In this document: positions 1 through 12,907 of the stretch, one piece after another
Layout: each line of letters opens with the position of its first letter
Position numbering within the stretch: position 1 is the stretch's first letter
Assembly: GCF_014805625.2 (NCBI RefSeq)
Contig: NW_023998415.1
Coordinates: 10,975,651-11,039,650 of the forward strand
Source of the DNA: Glossina fuscipes
Taxonomy: Eukaryota > Arthropoda > Insecta > Diptera > Glossinidae
Reading direction: 5' to 3'
Length of the DNA: 64,000 nucleotides
The notes under the pieces: model-generated
What the model was told of the DNA's origin: nothing
Databases searched by the model: none
The model's input: the letters and a program-made list of their open reading frames with translations, nothing else
Made by a program: the position numbers and the translations under genes

Positions 1-516
1 GAAAATAGAAAAAATCTTGTCTTCCTTTTTTTTAGATATACGGTGTTTCGATCATGTCCGAATATAACAATCATATTTGTTTATTTATTTATTTTTTTTT
101 TTTTTTTTTATACTTTTCAATAAGCAATTATATATAAAAGACTTTGTTAAACAAACCTATTGTTTAACAAACCTATTGTTCATGTTTTTCTCTTAAATTA
201 AATTAATTCGAAACAGAAAAACATAACTTAATTTTATAAAATTTCACAATTTACTTGTCTTTTGTATTCTCTTTGACACATGCCACTTCTTTTACAAATA
301 GAATATTTAAAGAATTTTTTTGTAAAATAATCTTTTCCTTTGATATTTTCTTAATAGTAAATTCCTTTGCATGGTTTCACTTCCAAGGCAGGACTTTAAA
401 GACGGTTAGAGGTAGGGCTTGAATATAGCATTCCGGAATGAGGTACTACTGTGATCAAAAATTAAAACCAATTTAATTGTACCTTTTTTTATATGTATTT
501 ATTATTCCAAATCTCT
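1..516. other. AT-rich noncoding stretch
   Basis: No reading frame with recognisable content. It contains a poly-T tract near 93-109 and a short tandem duplication of an ACAAACCTATTGTT motif near 150-180. The last part (about 430-516) is probably the untranslated end of the mariner relic that follows. Confidence 0.5.
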
Positions 517-711
517 TTAGTCGTTACTTTTAAAGTACTCGCCTTCAGTTACTACACACTTACGCCAACGTCTTTTCCAATTCTTTAAAGCTTGCGGCAA
601 TTTAATTTGTATCTCTTCAATGGCGTTAAAACGTTCTCCACGAAGTGATCATTCAAGTTTAGGAAACAGCCAAAAGCCACATAAAGTTGAATTAGGTGAA
701 TACGATGGTTG
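517..711 (-). pseudogene. mariner-superfamily transposase C-terminal relic
   Basis: Reading the minus strand from 711 to the stop at 517-519 gives 64 codons that match the end of a Tc1/mariner transposase. A degenerate PSYSPNS stands where intact elements have a PPYSPDL-type motif. It is followed by CGFWLFPKLE, an in-frame stop, RGERFNAIEEIQ, then NWKRRWRKCVVTEGEYF. The order and the closing W-K-R-R-W-x-K-C...EG-x-YF motif are typical of mariner-superfamily transposases. Compared with intact relatives about ten residues seem to be missing before NWKRRW. The element probably extends up to about 960, but I could not read its catalytic part. It is dead: one nonsense codon, a lost final aspartate region and a deletion. 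It is a different lineage from the two other mariners in the window. Confidence 0.75.
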
Positions 712-1692
712 TAGAATAATAATAAGTTGAAAGACGAGTTGAAGAAAGTTTGAGACACCTTGTAGAGTGTACACTTATTTTAACCAATATTAAATTTCCA
801 ACTCGATTTAATTATATCCGCCTACGATAAGCATTCTCCGATTAGCGAGAATAGTAATATTGCGCAACGTTGAATTTTGCAACAATACTGACAGTTTCCA
901 GGCGCATGTTGATTTTGAAAATTGGCCAAGTCTCTCAAAGGATGTGACCATAGACTAAGAACAGGTCTGCTTTCAGCAGCAAAGTAAATTGAGTACTTCT
1001 TGCATTTTACATTTTACTAACTAGAGCCGATATAACAATAAAAATTTACGAACATATCTTACAAAAATAAGAAATAGAAAATTGCCCACCCACCCATTTT
1101 TTGTATCTCTTTCAAAGAAAAGCTCATGGGTCTACAAATTCGAATAGAATTTTCTTACTTATTTTTATATAATATCTTTATTATAACTAACTCTATACAA
1201 AATTCTTAAGCTTTTTCGTGTACATTACATCAACAAAATATTGCACTTCGTTAGATTCATAATTCAGTATGAAACTTAACACACAATTTGATTTAGTGAA
1301 GAACTTATAAAATCAAAAATTATGAATTTTATGTTACTTATATTATTATGGTTTTATTAAATTCAAAAGCCTTTGATTATCTTTATTAAACAATGTGAAA
1401 GTGAAAGAGAAATTGCATCGAAAACAAATATGAAATTTATATACGAGACAAAAAAGCAAAAGAACTACATTTTCATTCTTTATAATATGGAATGGGTGCG
1501 ATTGATTTTTTTCTATTTTCAAAATAAAAGTTTTTAGCGTAAAGGCGCGCGGGCGTCATATCTTCATCTTTGCGAACGTGCGAATGTTTAGCATGGACAC
1601 TACACGGTTACGCTGACGGACAGAGGCATATTTAAACGGACGCGTACGCTTGGATGCATTTTGAATTCGAAACGTGACAAGAATTTACATAT
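712..1692. other. noncoding stretch, possible mariner remainder at left
   Basis: Positions 712-960 may be decayed upstream transposase sequence of the adjoining relic. From 960 to 1692 I see only AT-rich DNA with a GC-richer patch near 1540-1680. No gene is supported. Confidence 0.4.
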
Positions 1693-2105
1693 TGTGAGGA
1701 CTCAAAGTTGTCCCTCGTTTTGGCCTCACGGGTTCTCCCGCTCTAGAAAGAGTGCATAGGAATAGATTAAGAATAGAATAAGAAGAGGGTAGGGATAGAC
1801 TAAGAATTGGATAGCAATAGATTAAGAATAGAATAAGAATAGGGTTGGGGTATAGAATAAGAATAGAATAAGAATAGGGTTGGGGTATAGAATAAGAATA
1901 GGGTAGCGTAGAATAAGTTATAATAATATAGAGTTAGTCTTAGTTTGAGAGTCATTGAGAGTTAGGCTTGGTTTAGAGTCGTTGACAGCCTTAGTTGGAA
2001 GAATTATAAATCAAACTGTGAAAAATAAAGGACCCTGTGAATATAAATTTTCTTGGGTTTTCCTAGGCCGCAGAGCTGCCCCAGCCACAGAGAAAGGCTC
2101 TCACA
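1693..2105. mobile_element. solo LTR of a retrotransposon, 4-bp target duplication
   Basis: The 413-bp segment begins TGTGAG and ends CTCACA, the usual TG...CA inverted ends of a long terminal repeat. It is flanked on both sides by the tetranucleotide ATAT (1689-1692 and 2106-2109), as expected for a gypsy-type 4-bp target duplication. An AATAAA polyadenylation signal lies near 2025, followed by AGGACCCTGTG and a U5-like 3' part. No primer-binding site, polypurine tract or coding sequence lies next to it, so this is a solo LTR left by recombination between two LTRs. The flanking ATAT is low complexity, which weakens the target-duplication argument. Orientation is probably plus, from the position of AATAAA. 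Confidence 0.75.
1760..1920. repeat. minisatellite inside the solo LTR
   Basis: Imperfect tandem units built from AGAATAGAATAAGAATAGGG and TTGGGGTAT blocks. Two neighbouring units around 1820-1895 are almost identical. The array fills the presumed U3/R region of the LTR and may vary in length between copies. Confidence 0.75.
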
Positions 2106-2854
2106 ATATTTTATGGTGTTTTTAAAGCTTGCTTCTGCGCGTTGGAAAAGTATTGAAAAAGAAACATTCGATTTTAATACACTATAATATTAAATAGGCG
2201 TGGTCAATTTTTGTGCAGGTACAAGAGCTTCCCTACGTTCAAAAGTTTTGTAGATTTATCTGCTATTGTTTATGAGTAACGAGCAAAAAACCAACTTTTT
2301 ATTTCTTTTTGAAACGAGAAGTATTCTCAGTTTATGTTGTAACGTAAGGCGCATCTTTTGACCGATTTCGCCCATTTTCAATACTAACCTGCGCGCAAAA
2401 ACGCGGAATGTTGCCCTCATTAAAAAGTATGTATAGCATTAGGTTAGCTATAAAATTTATTATAACTTAATAGGGCACTTGTTTCGCCGACTATGTGGCA
2501 TATCGTCCAACCTCCTTGAAAATGGCGTTCGAAAACATGCAGTTCTACCACTTTGTTTTAACAACAGGTGCCATTGGCATTGTCTGCAGGAAAGCTGAGT
2601 TGAGCTGAAGATAGTGAGCCGTCTGTGAGGACCGAAAACCTTTTCAGCTATTCCCACATACAATCGAAACATTTTTTCATTCTTTGCCTTCTTGTATGTC
2701 GTAGATGCAGTAATACTGGCTTTTGCATAGTTTGTTGCGAATAGTTCCAACTATGAGAATGATAGACATATTGTAAGAAACTTTATACTTTATTAATTGC
2801 ACGGGCTAAAAACACGTGAGAGGAATGAAAGATGTGTTCTCATGGACTCTTCTG
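2106..2854. other. noncoding stretch
   Basis: No supportable gene. An open frame of 96 codons on the minus strand (2460-2750) has no recognisable domain and no splice or promoter context, and I treat it as chance. A phrase like AAGCTTGCTTCTGCGCGT near 2125 resembles the tails of the dispersed repeats found elsewhere in the window. Confidence 0.4.
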
Positions 2855-3290
2855 TACCCTGCACCACTCGTGTGTTGTGCGTATCTATGTGACACGGAGA
2901 AAAATTTCAGATGGACGAACTTCTTATTATATTTTCTAGTTGCCCGCGTCTTCGTCTAATATCTGCGCAAATAAATTTGTGTTCAACCTACATGTCGCAA
3001 TATTGGACATATTTTGATGAAATTTGGTCCACTTACGTGCTGTGGCTCAAGGATGAGTTCTTATTAAAATATATTGGAACGAAATAATTTTTCGACCATT
3101 CTCCCTAATAACACCTTATTTTAAAAAGTCGTTCTATGAAAAAAGGTTTTAATGTTAATAATTCCTCAACAAAAATCGCTGAGCGATATTATTTTGGCAT
3201 TTTCAAATGATGTGCCAAATTTGGACCGGATAACGCAATTTTATAAATCACCTCGTATTTGACCGTACCTAAGTATACTTGATTTTCATA
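2855..3290. repeat. relic of a dispersed repeat (related to 8655 and 29200)
   Basis: It starts with TACCCTGCACCACTCGTGTG, the hairpin-like motif that also opens the repeat at 8655. It contains the phrases ATTTGGTCCAC, GTGGCTCAAGGA and TTTGGACCGGATA, which recur in diverged form near 8890-8930 and 29420. It encodes nothing. I assign it to the same broad family as the other two relics on these shared phrases only. Confidence 0.4.
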
Positions 3291-3302
3291 TGAAAAAAGG
3301 TC

Positions 3303-3304
<2 letters not shown>

Positions 3305-3359
<55 letters not shown>

Positions 3360-3360
3360 A
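3305..3360. repeat. (GA)n microsatellite
   Basis: About 27 AG dinucleotides interrupted once by an extra A pair near 3333. Confidence 0.9.
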
Positions 3361-4342
3361 AGTAATATAATTCTTTAAGTACACAACAATTCGATCTACG
3401 CTACAAATACAAAATTTCCCAAATCCTTGCTACTGTGGCACTATTTTTCGACGTACTTTCACTTTTCTAAGGCGAATTTATATACGAATTATTGTTAATA
3501 ATTTGCAAATTGCAAAAAGTCGAATCTCATAGATTTATAAAGTGAGAAAGAAATTTATTTTGGGAGAAGGACGGAGAATGAGTGGAAGAGAATGAAAAAA
3601 AAAAAAAAGAAGAGGAGAGGGTAGGAGAAGGAATTCCAATGCTAAAGCCTTTCTGTTGCACAATTGATTAGAGGCATACGGAAACGGGAATGCAACTGTT
3701 TATGATTGCAATTTATGGTTACAATTCAATAATATGCAGCGTGGTATGGCATGGATATGCGATGGTGGCGGATGACAGTAGAAAGCATAAAATCCCACAC
3801 ATAAACATGACATGAAACAAATGCATCTAAAGTCATGCTTTAATAATCCGAGGTGACGAATATAACTACATACGAGCGCAATAACACATATATATACTCG
3901 TACCGCAGACATTCATTCCATCCATATAAATGGAAATATTAGATGTTAGATATTAAATGTATGGTTTGTTTACGAACGCTCGCACACGTATTTATAAAGC
4001 TAACTAAACTGTGAATATGAATGTGTGTCAAAATATGCCATTTTGATTGTTTCTCGTGTGTTATTTTTGTTCAGTCTGTAACTACTTGAAAATTTGTGTT
4101 TACGGCAAAAGGTATGGTTATGTGAAGGTGTTTATGATAAATGCATTTCTTATTCGTTTTGTTTCTTGTTATTCATTTGTTTGTTTGTTTGTTTGTTTGT
4201 TTGTTGGTTTGCTTGCCTTTCAACACTCACCTAACAGGATCGTGTTCAATCAAAACATTATAGTCGAAATTTTTGCATAAAAAGCTCATAATCATGTGTG
4301 GCAAAATGGACAGACAACTAAACAAGCTACTAACGCGACATA

Positions 4343-4400
4343 CAGCCAACCAGCCAGCCAACCAGCCAGCCAACCAGCCAACCAGCCCAGCAAGCAGACA
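4343..4400. repeat. CCAG/CCAA tetranucleotide tract
   Basis: Alternating CCAG and CCAA tetramers, a strict 4-bp period over about 55 bp. Read on the minus strand it gives an artefactual GWLAGWLA peptide. Confidence 0.85.
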
Positions 4401-4580
4401 GTTAGTTACCAAAAGATTTGCATTATTTGTTAGATATTGTCAGTGACTGGTTATGCTAAACAAGCACAAAGTAGGCATCATTAGCATTTAATGATTTCTC
4501 CAGAAATCCCATTTGCTAGAGACGTTATTTGGTTGTGTTTTCTTTCTAGTTATCCATATATCCATGTAAGCATATTGAGC

Positions 4581-4622
<42 letters not shown>

Positions 4623-5010
4623 TTATTTAGGTATGTAGATACGTATGGTATGTTTTCACGACGTGACAAATTTATATCTGAACACATTTCTCAACACTCT
4701 TAACGCGCTGGAAATAATTGCCATAATTTTGCACCTTTAAATGTGCAAACATGTCGCATTAAACTAACAACGAATTTACATTTCAAATTGGCAACAACAA
4801 CAACAACAATAACAACAATAACAACAACAACAAAAACAGCAACAGCAATAACAGCAAAACTTTATACATACATTCAAACATCAATAAATAATTTGAACAG
4901 TTTCGCACACTTTCGTTAGTTAGGATTTAAGTGAACAGAAGGAAACTAAACCAATTGGCATGAAGAAAGCAACATCATCAGCATAATCATCAAGAGTAAC
5001 ATTTATGCCT

Positions 5011-5045
<35 letters not shown>

Positions 5046-7139
5046 ATGTTCATTCATGAGAATGCCTATGTCTACATGCAAGCCATATATGAATTGTTAC
5101 ATGGTTTGGGAAAACTAGCTGCTAATAGTATGAATTTCAAGCTCACACTATCAGCTTTTATCCCCTTTGCAACCACAATTGAACCTTTAATGCAGATAAT
5201 GTTCTTTCTATAAGCGTTTCTATGTATATTTAACCAATTTACTATATATTTTTTTTTTTTTTTTGGTTGTTTTTATCTTTGTTTTTGGTGTTGTTACTGT
5301 TGCTGCTGCTGTTGTTATTATTATTGTGTTTGTTGTTTCTGTTGTTGCTCTTCGCGCTTATTCGTTTATATGTTTGTTTGTTTGTTTGTTTGTTTGTTTG
5401 TTTGTTTGTTTATATGCAATATCGTTATACATTTTGCATAACATGGCATTTGTCCACTTATTTGAAATTGAATTTCTATTCTTGTTGCTGTTGTTGTTGT
5501 TGTTCTTGCTATTATTTTTATTATTGTTTGTCGTTGGTCGTTGCTGCAAACCCTGTGCCAGAATAGTGTCCAATTTGCACTTTGATGCTTTCAGATTGTC
5601 ATAGTGACACATTGTTTAGTTACGTTACTCTGACAGTTACAATACATTGTTATATTGTATGCTGTCAATGGCTACCAAATGCACTCTATTTCTTCTTGTA
5701 AAGTCACTTCTTGATCTCGCTTCATATCTATACTAAAAAAAAAAAAAAAAAAAAAAAAACAACACAAACATATGTATAAATGTTTGCACACATATTCAGT
5801 TACATTTATATTCATATATTTTTGTCCATAGGTTAGTGATTCTTATTCATGTGATTTTTTTTTTTTTTTTCTGTACAGAATTTTCTTCTTTTTTTTTTCT
5901 TACCCCAGTTCGTATGGACTTGATGATGACCATCACTATGCACTATTTTGACGATGATGTTGATCATGAAGATTTTTAAAGAGACGAAAGCTTTGATTTG
6001 TATTATTCATTGCTAAATTTGTATTGATGTGTGAATGACATAAAAAATGAAAAGAAATAAAAACATTCCAATGCAATAGCATTTGAATCTTCCTCCAAAT
6101 AGGTACTCTTTAGTTGGCTGCTCGTTTTAGATGCAAAACAAAATGTATCGGTAGTCAGTTGACATACGATGACCACATGTTAGGTTAAAATGTTTGTGGA
6201 GTAAATTGGTTCAGAGTTTACTTACAAGTAACTCTTTTTCCTCTTATTACTATCAATAGTTAGTTGTGTTCAATGTTAGTTAGGCGAGATTATTTTTGTA
6301 TAAAGTGATCACCGGAATATTAAATCTCGGGAGAGGGCAAAATCTATGTTCACACCTTGCATTAATTTTTTTTATTATGTTGTTATATATTTTGTTACAA
6401 TTCATCAATGTAGGGTAATGTGTGGTGTCTAGACATTTCTGATTCTGTCAATTACACATCGAAACTCTCATAAGTTATATCTTAGCGTGTATTTCTTAGT
6501 CGATTTGAAAATTTTTTCGATTATTTAAAAATTGCAAATGATTTTGAGCGTGAATATAGCAAAGAAGCTGCTACACACACATTACTTAAGGGCTCGCACA
6601 GTCGGGAATGAAGCCCGCAATCTATCTCTTTAATCCTGGCTAGTTCATTGACTGATTCGTACAATTTTGAACACTTTGTTCATAGTTTGTGCGTTTATTT
6701 GTTTGCGTTTTCAACAATCTTGTTAAGCAAATAATATGAAAACATGAAAATTTGCTAAATCAATTGCATGAAATCAAACATTATCTCACGATCGTTTGAT
6801 TTGCATGTCTGATTCGTATACCAATAGCAACAAAAACAACAGCAGAAACGTGTTAACAAAAAACACAAAAACAATCAGCGAATAAACAAAACTTTCTAAT
6901 AAAGCAAAACAAGGCAAGAAAACAAATCTAAAGAGAAAAAAAAAAAAAAGAAAAAAAAAAACAGATTCGAAAATCTTAACCGAGTTTTAAAAAAGCCCTA
7001 AGAGTTGCGTGTGTAAATTTCCATCAACTATGTAGTCAACGGCCATCTGAAGCTAATGGTGTCTCCTTGCATTTGTGAATCGGTATTTTAAATGTATTTT
7101 GGAACACCAAAAAAAAAAAAAAAAAAAAAAAAAAATTGC

Positions 7140-7205
7140 AAAAGCAACAGAAACAGCAATAGCAATAGCAATAGCAATAGCAACAGCAACAGCAACAGCA
7201 ACAAA
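7140..7205. repeat. AGCAAT/AGCAAC hexanucleotide array
   Basis: About nine hexamers. The left half reads AGCAAT and the right half AGCAAC, so the array seems to have grown in two homogenised blocks. It follows directly on a poly-A tract. Confidence 0.85.
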
Positions 7206-7534
7206 AACACTAAGAGCAATGACGACTAACACAACAAGAGACAAACTGTATGTAAATTTTGTCGACAACACACAGTAAACACATCGATCGTGTTTGTTAA
7301 AAGGAACAAAAAAAAAAAAAAAAAGAAAAAAAATAAATAAAGAAAAACCTTAAAAAATAAAGACAATCTGTGTATTTGTTTCAAATATTTTTCGTTATAT
7401 ACTCTGTTACTTTTTGTTGTTGTTTTCATTATGCTGTGGTTACAAGTTTTGGACTAATGGCAGTCAAAGATGAACACATTGATATCAGACTGAGGTGATG
7501 GGAGGCTCTGTGTTTAACCACTATTTACAAGCGA

Positions 7535-7632
7535 AGACAAACAGGCAGGAAAACAAGCAACCAAATAAACAATCAGGCAGCCAGGCAAGCAAGCAAACAG
7601 GCAGGTAAGCAGGAAGGCAAGCCGCAGGTAGA
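7535..7632. repeat. degenerate 4-bp periodic tract (CAGG/CAAG)
   Basis: About 100 bp built from CAGG, CAAG, CAAA and CCAG tetramers, an old decayed tetranucleotide repeat. Confidence 0.7.
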
Positions 7633-7801
7633 TATGCAAGCGCAACCAACAGTCAAATATTGCGGTTCGATGTACTGTTGTTTTTTATTGTTGTTGTTGT
7701 TGTTATTTTTGTTATTATTTCTCTTTGTAGCCCCTCATGAAACTGCGGTAAATATCTAACAATTTCACTTGAACTATTTTTTGGGCATTAATTTGTGTTT
7801 T

Positions 7802-7925
7802 TACCACCACAACTGCTTCCACCAGCGCCACCATCAACAGCACCAACACCACCACAACCGCTACCAATACCATCACAATTGCCATCACTATCGCCATCTT
7901 CAGTAGCATCTAACACTTCTCCACC
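7802..7925. repeat. CCA/ACA-rich trinucleotide-periodic tract
   Basis: Degenerate CCA, ACA and TCA triplets over 120 bp give a proline/serine-rich open frame. A similar tract lies at 50430-50500. I see no start, splice or domain context and call it a repeat, although a low-complexity exon cannot be excluded. Confidence 0.55.
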
Positions 7926-8004
7926 TAATGTCTTATGTGTACTTGTTTGTGCACTACTGTGCAAAGTTGCATTCGAAATTGCACAACAATTTATTCGCAA
8001 ATTA

Positions 8005-8039
<35 letters not shown>

Positions 8040-8533
8040 GTTGTGCTGTTATGGATTTCTGACCAGGACTCTAACCGCTTCGTATATCAAATGATTGTAA
8101 GCGTTAAGGCTTTCATTTCTGTTTTTCTGTTACTTGATTTTTTTTTTTTTTTCATTTTTTTATTTTCTTTTCGTTAATGCTTTATTTCTTATTCTAATTG
8201 TGGCCTCTTTTGGTTTTTGTGTCAATTGAAAAACCGTTTCATGAAATTTGTGTTTTTTTCCTAAGAGATTTCTGAAGAAAATCGTGACAACTTGTGTAAA
8301 ACTAAACAGAAAGCTTAAGAAAAATTAAAAAATCTCTTTTGCTAGGTTTGCAAATGGTCTTTTACCACAACATAACGGCAATTTAGATGGTGTTAAATGA
8401 GTGTGAATGGCAAATGTGCAGCATCAACAGCAGCACCAATAAATACAAGGTACGAATATACATTATAAAACACTAAAATTCTCTTAAAGAACATAAACAA
8501 TCGACGAAAAAAAAAAAAATTAATAAAACAAAC

Positions 8534-8576
<43 letters not shown>

Positions 8577-8654
8577 TGTATGTATACAAAAACATAATAA
8601 AATCACTAATATATATCAAGTTCCTATAGGATAATTGCTACTGTATTAAAATCA

Positions 8655-9150
8655 AATAATTTACACCCTGCACCATTTGCGGCCCAAGCGCATATTAAGC
8701 TTGGGCGGATGTATGTAATAATCAGAGAGAATTCAGATAGACTCACCTTTTATATTATGCCAACAAATTCACAATCACTTTTTCAATCATTTTCAATCGA
8801 TCTAAGCGTGTTTGTCCGTCTGTCCGTCTGTTCATGTACTTTTCTACTCCACCTAAAGGTCAGAATTTTATTTATTTATTTTTTTTAAGTAGCTCAAGGA
8901 CGGACGCTATTACAAATGGTCTGGATCGGACCATCTTTTCGGCTAACTCGTTGCATTCAAAAAAAAAAAAAAAAAACAATGCAATTTTCAAAATTTCGCG
9001 ATGAAATTCGCTAAGTAATGGTATCTCGGCATTCTAGGTTGGTGTGAAAAATTGGAGTCGGATAGGGCAATTTTTTGAACACCTTGACATATACCAGTGC
9101 CTAGGAAAACGAATTCTAAAATATGTTAAAAAAGACTAGTTTTCAATACT
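8655..9150. repeat. mini-me-like dispersed repeat relic
   Basis: It opens with ACCCTGCACCATTTG and continues through GAATTCAGATAGACTCACC, a phrase nearly repeated at 29230. Then come AATCGATCTAAGCG and a (GTCY)n tract, TGTCCGTCTGTCCGTCTG (8815-8831). As I recall them, dipteran mini-me (microsatellite-initiating) elements have a short core between (GTCY)n and (TA)n tracts. Here the (TA) side is degenerate. Diverged phrases shared with 2855 and 29200 continue to about 9150. The element is noncoding. Confidence 0.5.
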
Positions 9151-12113
9151 TGTGGATGAAAATTCCCCCATAATAATAATTTGTCGTAAAAGATTAACCT
9201 TACGGAGTTTAACCCACGTAGGCCTCTTATTTGGATCACAATTCGAATAAGAATTGCAATCAAAAATAAGGCTTTATACGCCGAAAAGGCTTAGCTCCTA
9301 ATATTTTATGATGAAAATTTGTTTATTTGGATAACGTAGATATATTTCTTAGACTGCACTATATACAGAGATTATCACGAGAGTACACCCTCCTATGACG
9401 GCATAGCCTAATTTCTATTTTGTTATAACGGGAGCGATTGGAAAATAGCAAAATCTTCGTCAAGTGCAATAGTGATGTGGTGTAGGCTATCGTAAGGTCG
9501 ACTTTGCTCGACCGTTCGGGTATTGCTACTTCCTTTCTTTGGAATCTATATCACTAAGCAGCCGAGCTAATGTAAGTTTAGTATGTGGGATACTAAATTT
9601 TTGCCAGAAAAGTGTATTGCTTTATTGGCGTGAAGAATATTTTAAATCTTTTGTAATAAGCGAGAAAAAATTACGTAATATAAAAATATTTTGTTTTTGA
9701 AATTTCGAGCTCTTTTCCAAGCTTCCCGAGAAGTAAATCGCCGCTGCGAAGCTACAGACTGATGTCGTGTGCGTGCGTATTTTTAACTTCTCTAATCCGC
9801 ATGCAGGCATATCCAGATAGCGTTTGATGTTCATTTAAAAGCATTTCCGAGCCAAAATACATTAGTGTGGCTTCATCGAACCAATTGATTAATCAATATC
9901 AGGTTGAAAACGGTTATATTCATGTTAATTATGAATTTGACTATAGAATTGTAAATTTTGCTGAAATTTTCTGTCCGATTTCATAACATATTGTAGACAG
10001 ACACGGTAAAAGACAAAAAAACTCTACGAGGACAAAAACAATTTTTAAAGGACCTACTTGTTCTGCTGGCTGCAGGCATTAAGATTAAATGATGTTTTCT
10101 TCTTCTTTTTAGAATCAGATTTGCGCAAAAAAGAAATTGAAGGATGTCTCACGCGGACGGATGGAAAGTTACCGCACTTTTAGTATGTTTTAAAAATAAT
10201 TTTTTTATTTTAAATTTAAGCATGTGCTTTATAATCTCCTATTGCCTCCTATTTTAAGTCTTAAAAAAATTTTAAAAAAGTTTTTTTTAGGCTGCTACGG
10301 TGGTTTCTCCACCCCCCTTCAAGTATATAATGAAGATAGTTTTCTCCAAATTAGTTCCAAATCTCAGTTTCTCTCCTGAAGTATGTATACCCCTTATGTA
10401 TATCCCTTCGAATTTATTACCGTCATATTGCGGAAAACCTTTCATTCTCAAATTTCACATAAATCATTACATTCACCCGTTAATCATTAGTGTGTATTAT
10501 TGTAGGACCACGTGTCAAAGATTTGTTTAAATAATTCTCTAAGCTTCAAATATAATTTTTTGTTTTTGTATTGTAATGTTGTTGTCTGTGAAATGATCTA
10601 AATACGTACTTGCACGAATGTAGTCCTTCTAGGGTCCGCATCTTAAGCGAAGGACCGAAGTTTGATGCCTGACATAGTAGACCGCGAATTTAAGTTAACA
10701 ACTTATTTGATTTAATTTATTCGACTGTGCGACTTGCATTTCTGTAAATTTTTAATACGCTTCTCTAGCCCATGGACATCGAGAATCTAAATTTTCGAAA
10801 CAGATATGTAACGCATACTGTCTAAAATAATAAACAACTGAAAGACTATATAAGATTAAACAAAAAAGTTCTTACAACAGAGAGGAAGGGGGGGGGAGGT
10901 TGATCTCTTGTTTCAGATATTAACATTTACCAGCATCGGTTAAAAATTTTGTACAGAAAGGCTTATGACTTTGTATATATTTTTCAAAGGTTATTTAAGA
11001 TAAGTGAACAAGTAACTCTTTTTATATCTTTTGATTTTTTCTACGAAAGAACTATAGCTTTTCTATTATATAGCTGACTATTATTTTGATTACAGAATAG
11101 CTGTTGTCAGTTGGTGCGATGAATGGAATTTTAGTTAAGTCTTTAATAGTGAGGAAATCAATAAGAAATTGGAAAAATCAAAAGTTGAAATACAACGAAA
11201 GGGATAAGAAATCAAGGCCTAATACAATTACTTTATACAAATATTGTGGCGATAGGGAAAGAGGAAGAAGGTATGAGAGAAGACAAGTTACGATTTGAAA
11301 AGCTATTCGAGTATGTAAATTTTATATTAAGTCAGATGTCAATGTTTGAATAAAAAACAAATCAAATTGCAACGCATGTCAGAAGGTATCAACACAGGGA
11401 TATGCATAGTACAGTCTTGATCATATAAATAGCATACATTTAAAATTAAATTTAATTGAAAAAATCGTTGACTTGCAGGGAAATTTGAAAGAAAATTCAC
11501 ATCAAATTTACTCTAAACATAGCAGAGAGATGGCCAAGCAGGCGTCTAAATTACGCACAACTTTTACGACAGATTAATCGGAAGGAACTTTTTAATTAAT
11601 ATTACTTACGCGTGATCCCTTTTTCTTACAACGGACACTGTGCTTTATGAGAGGACCTAATAGCCTAGAGAATTCAAGATGATTTTGTGCATCGTTGACA
11701 GGTTAAATACAAAAAAAAAAAAATACACACACGAAACCTGGTAGCGGAGGTGCTTTCGCTTATCCTGCAGTTGAATTCATCCGAAAAATAGATAGTGAAA
11801 TGGATAGGTCCAACTGTTTCGACTTTTGAAAATGCAAGAAATTCTTTCTTATTCCTTTCATTCGAGTCTACACACAATGAGCTCGACTCTATTTTACGCA
11901 CGGCATCGATTTATGGTTTTTAGCAATGATTAGTAATGTTTGCGTTCTTGAAGGCTCAAGGCTCCACCTCAAGGCAGAGGTGGTAAAATATATTTTTAAA
12001 AGGAACGACCACCAGCTTTGGGATTTTGTCGAACAACGTAATTATCCTATGTCACAGCAGAAGTTTATTGAAATTATGGTGTTTAGGATGCAGCAGGAAT
12101 TTTTTAAAAAATA
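9151..12113. other. noncoding stretch
   Basis: No gene, RNA or clear transposon recognised. Small open frames (9622-9834, 10300-10530, 11104-11298, 11674-11901) have no recognisable content. Notable details are a G-rich run near 10885-10900 and a poly-A at 11708-11721. Confidence 0.45.
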
Positions 12114-12872
12114 AAAAAAAAAAAAAAAAAAAAAAAAAATATGCTTACAATTTACCTCAGTTTTTAGTTGTGCGAATTTTTCTATCTCAATTTTCTCAAT
12201 ATTTAAGTCATCGTTTTTTTTTCCCAACACAGTTTTAAGTGTGTTTTCAAATAATGTTTTGTTGCAATTTTAGCAAATTTTTGCGTTAATTTTCGTTTGA
12301 AGATAGCATGATGTTTGTATGTCAATGGCTGTACGTATGCAATCAAAGTATTGTATGTAATATATTAACAAATACGCCTTCTAACACATCGGCGACATCG
12401 ACAATGAATGAATGATGACAACAAAAGCCACAAACTTGCATACACTCTTACAAAAACATACACATAAACATATATATATATATATATATATACACTTCAA
12501 AACAGATTCTAGATGTATACAATCGATTATTCTGACGATAGCATAGCGCTTGCATCGCACATTGGCGGTGGTAACTAACGAAGCAGTTGGCTGGTTAAGC
12601 CGAAGAATAATATAAAAGGCTTTAGGCATTTTTAAGTAGAATTTTATTTAAGCAAAGTTTAAGCATACATACACAACTAAGTAGTTGTGAGTCAAAGATA
12701 GCAGCATTAGCAGCAACAACAGTACAAATAACAACGCAACGCAACACAACAAAACATCAGCCAATGTAAATAAAATATTTTATTTGCAATTGCGAAGGAA
12801 TGGCAAGAAATCGAATTCAAATGTGAATAAAATTGTATAAATATCTAAGTAGTTGAAAAGTGACAGACACTT

Positions 12873-12907
<35 letters not shown>

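Larger units (their letters stand above)
3361..8654. other. gene-free, microsatellite-rich DNA
   Basis: No gene supported over 5.3 kb. It holds (TTTG)n at about 4176-4205 and 5371-5412, (TA)n at about 4583-4620 and 8538-8570, (CAA)n at about 4793-4858, poly-T at 5012-5041 and 8008-8038, and poly-A at 5736-5759 and 7110-7134. The long open frames here are translations of these repeats (runs of F, L, V or K) and are not genes. Confidence 0.7.

Noticed and set aside
5263..5612. Three overlapping open frames of 84-113 codons
   Set aside because: They translate (GTT)n, (TTTG)n and (TTA)n tracts. The products are runs of V, L, C or N with no domain.
7788..8094. Proline/serine-rich open frame that might be an exon
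   Set aside because: It is a degenerate CCA-type trinucleotide tract running into a 30-base poly-T. No splice or start context.
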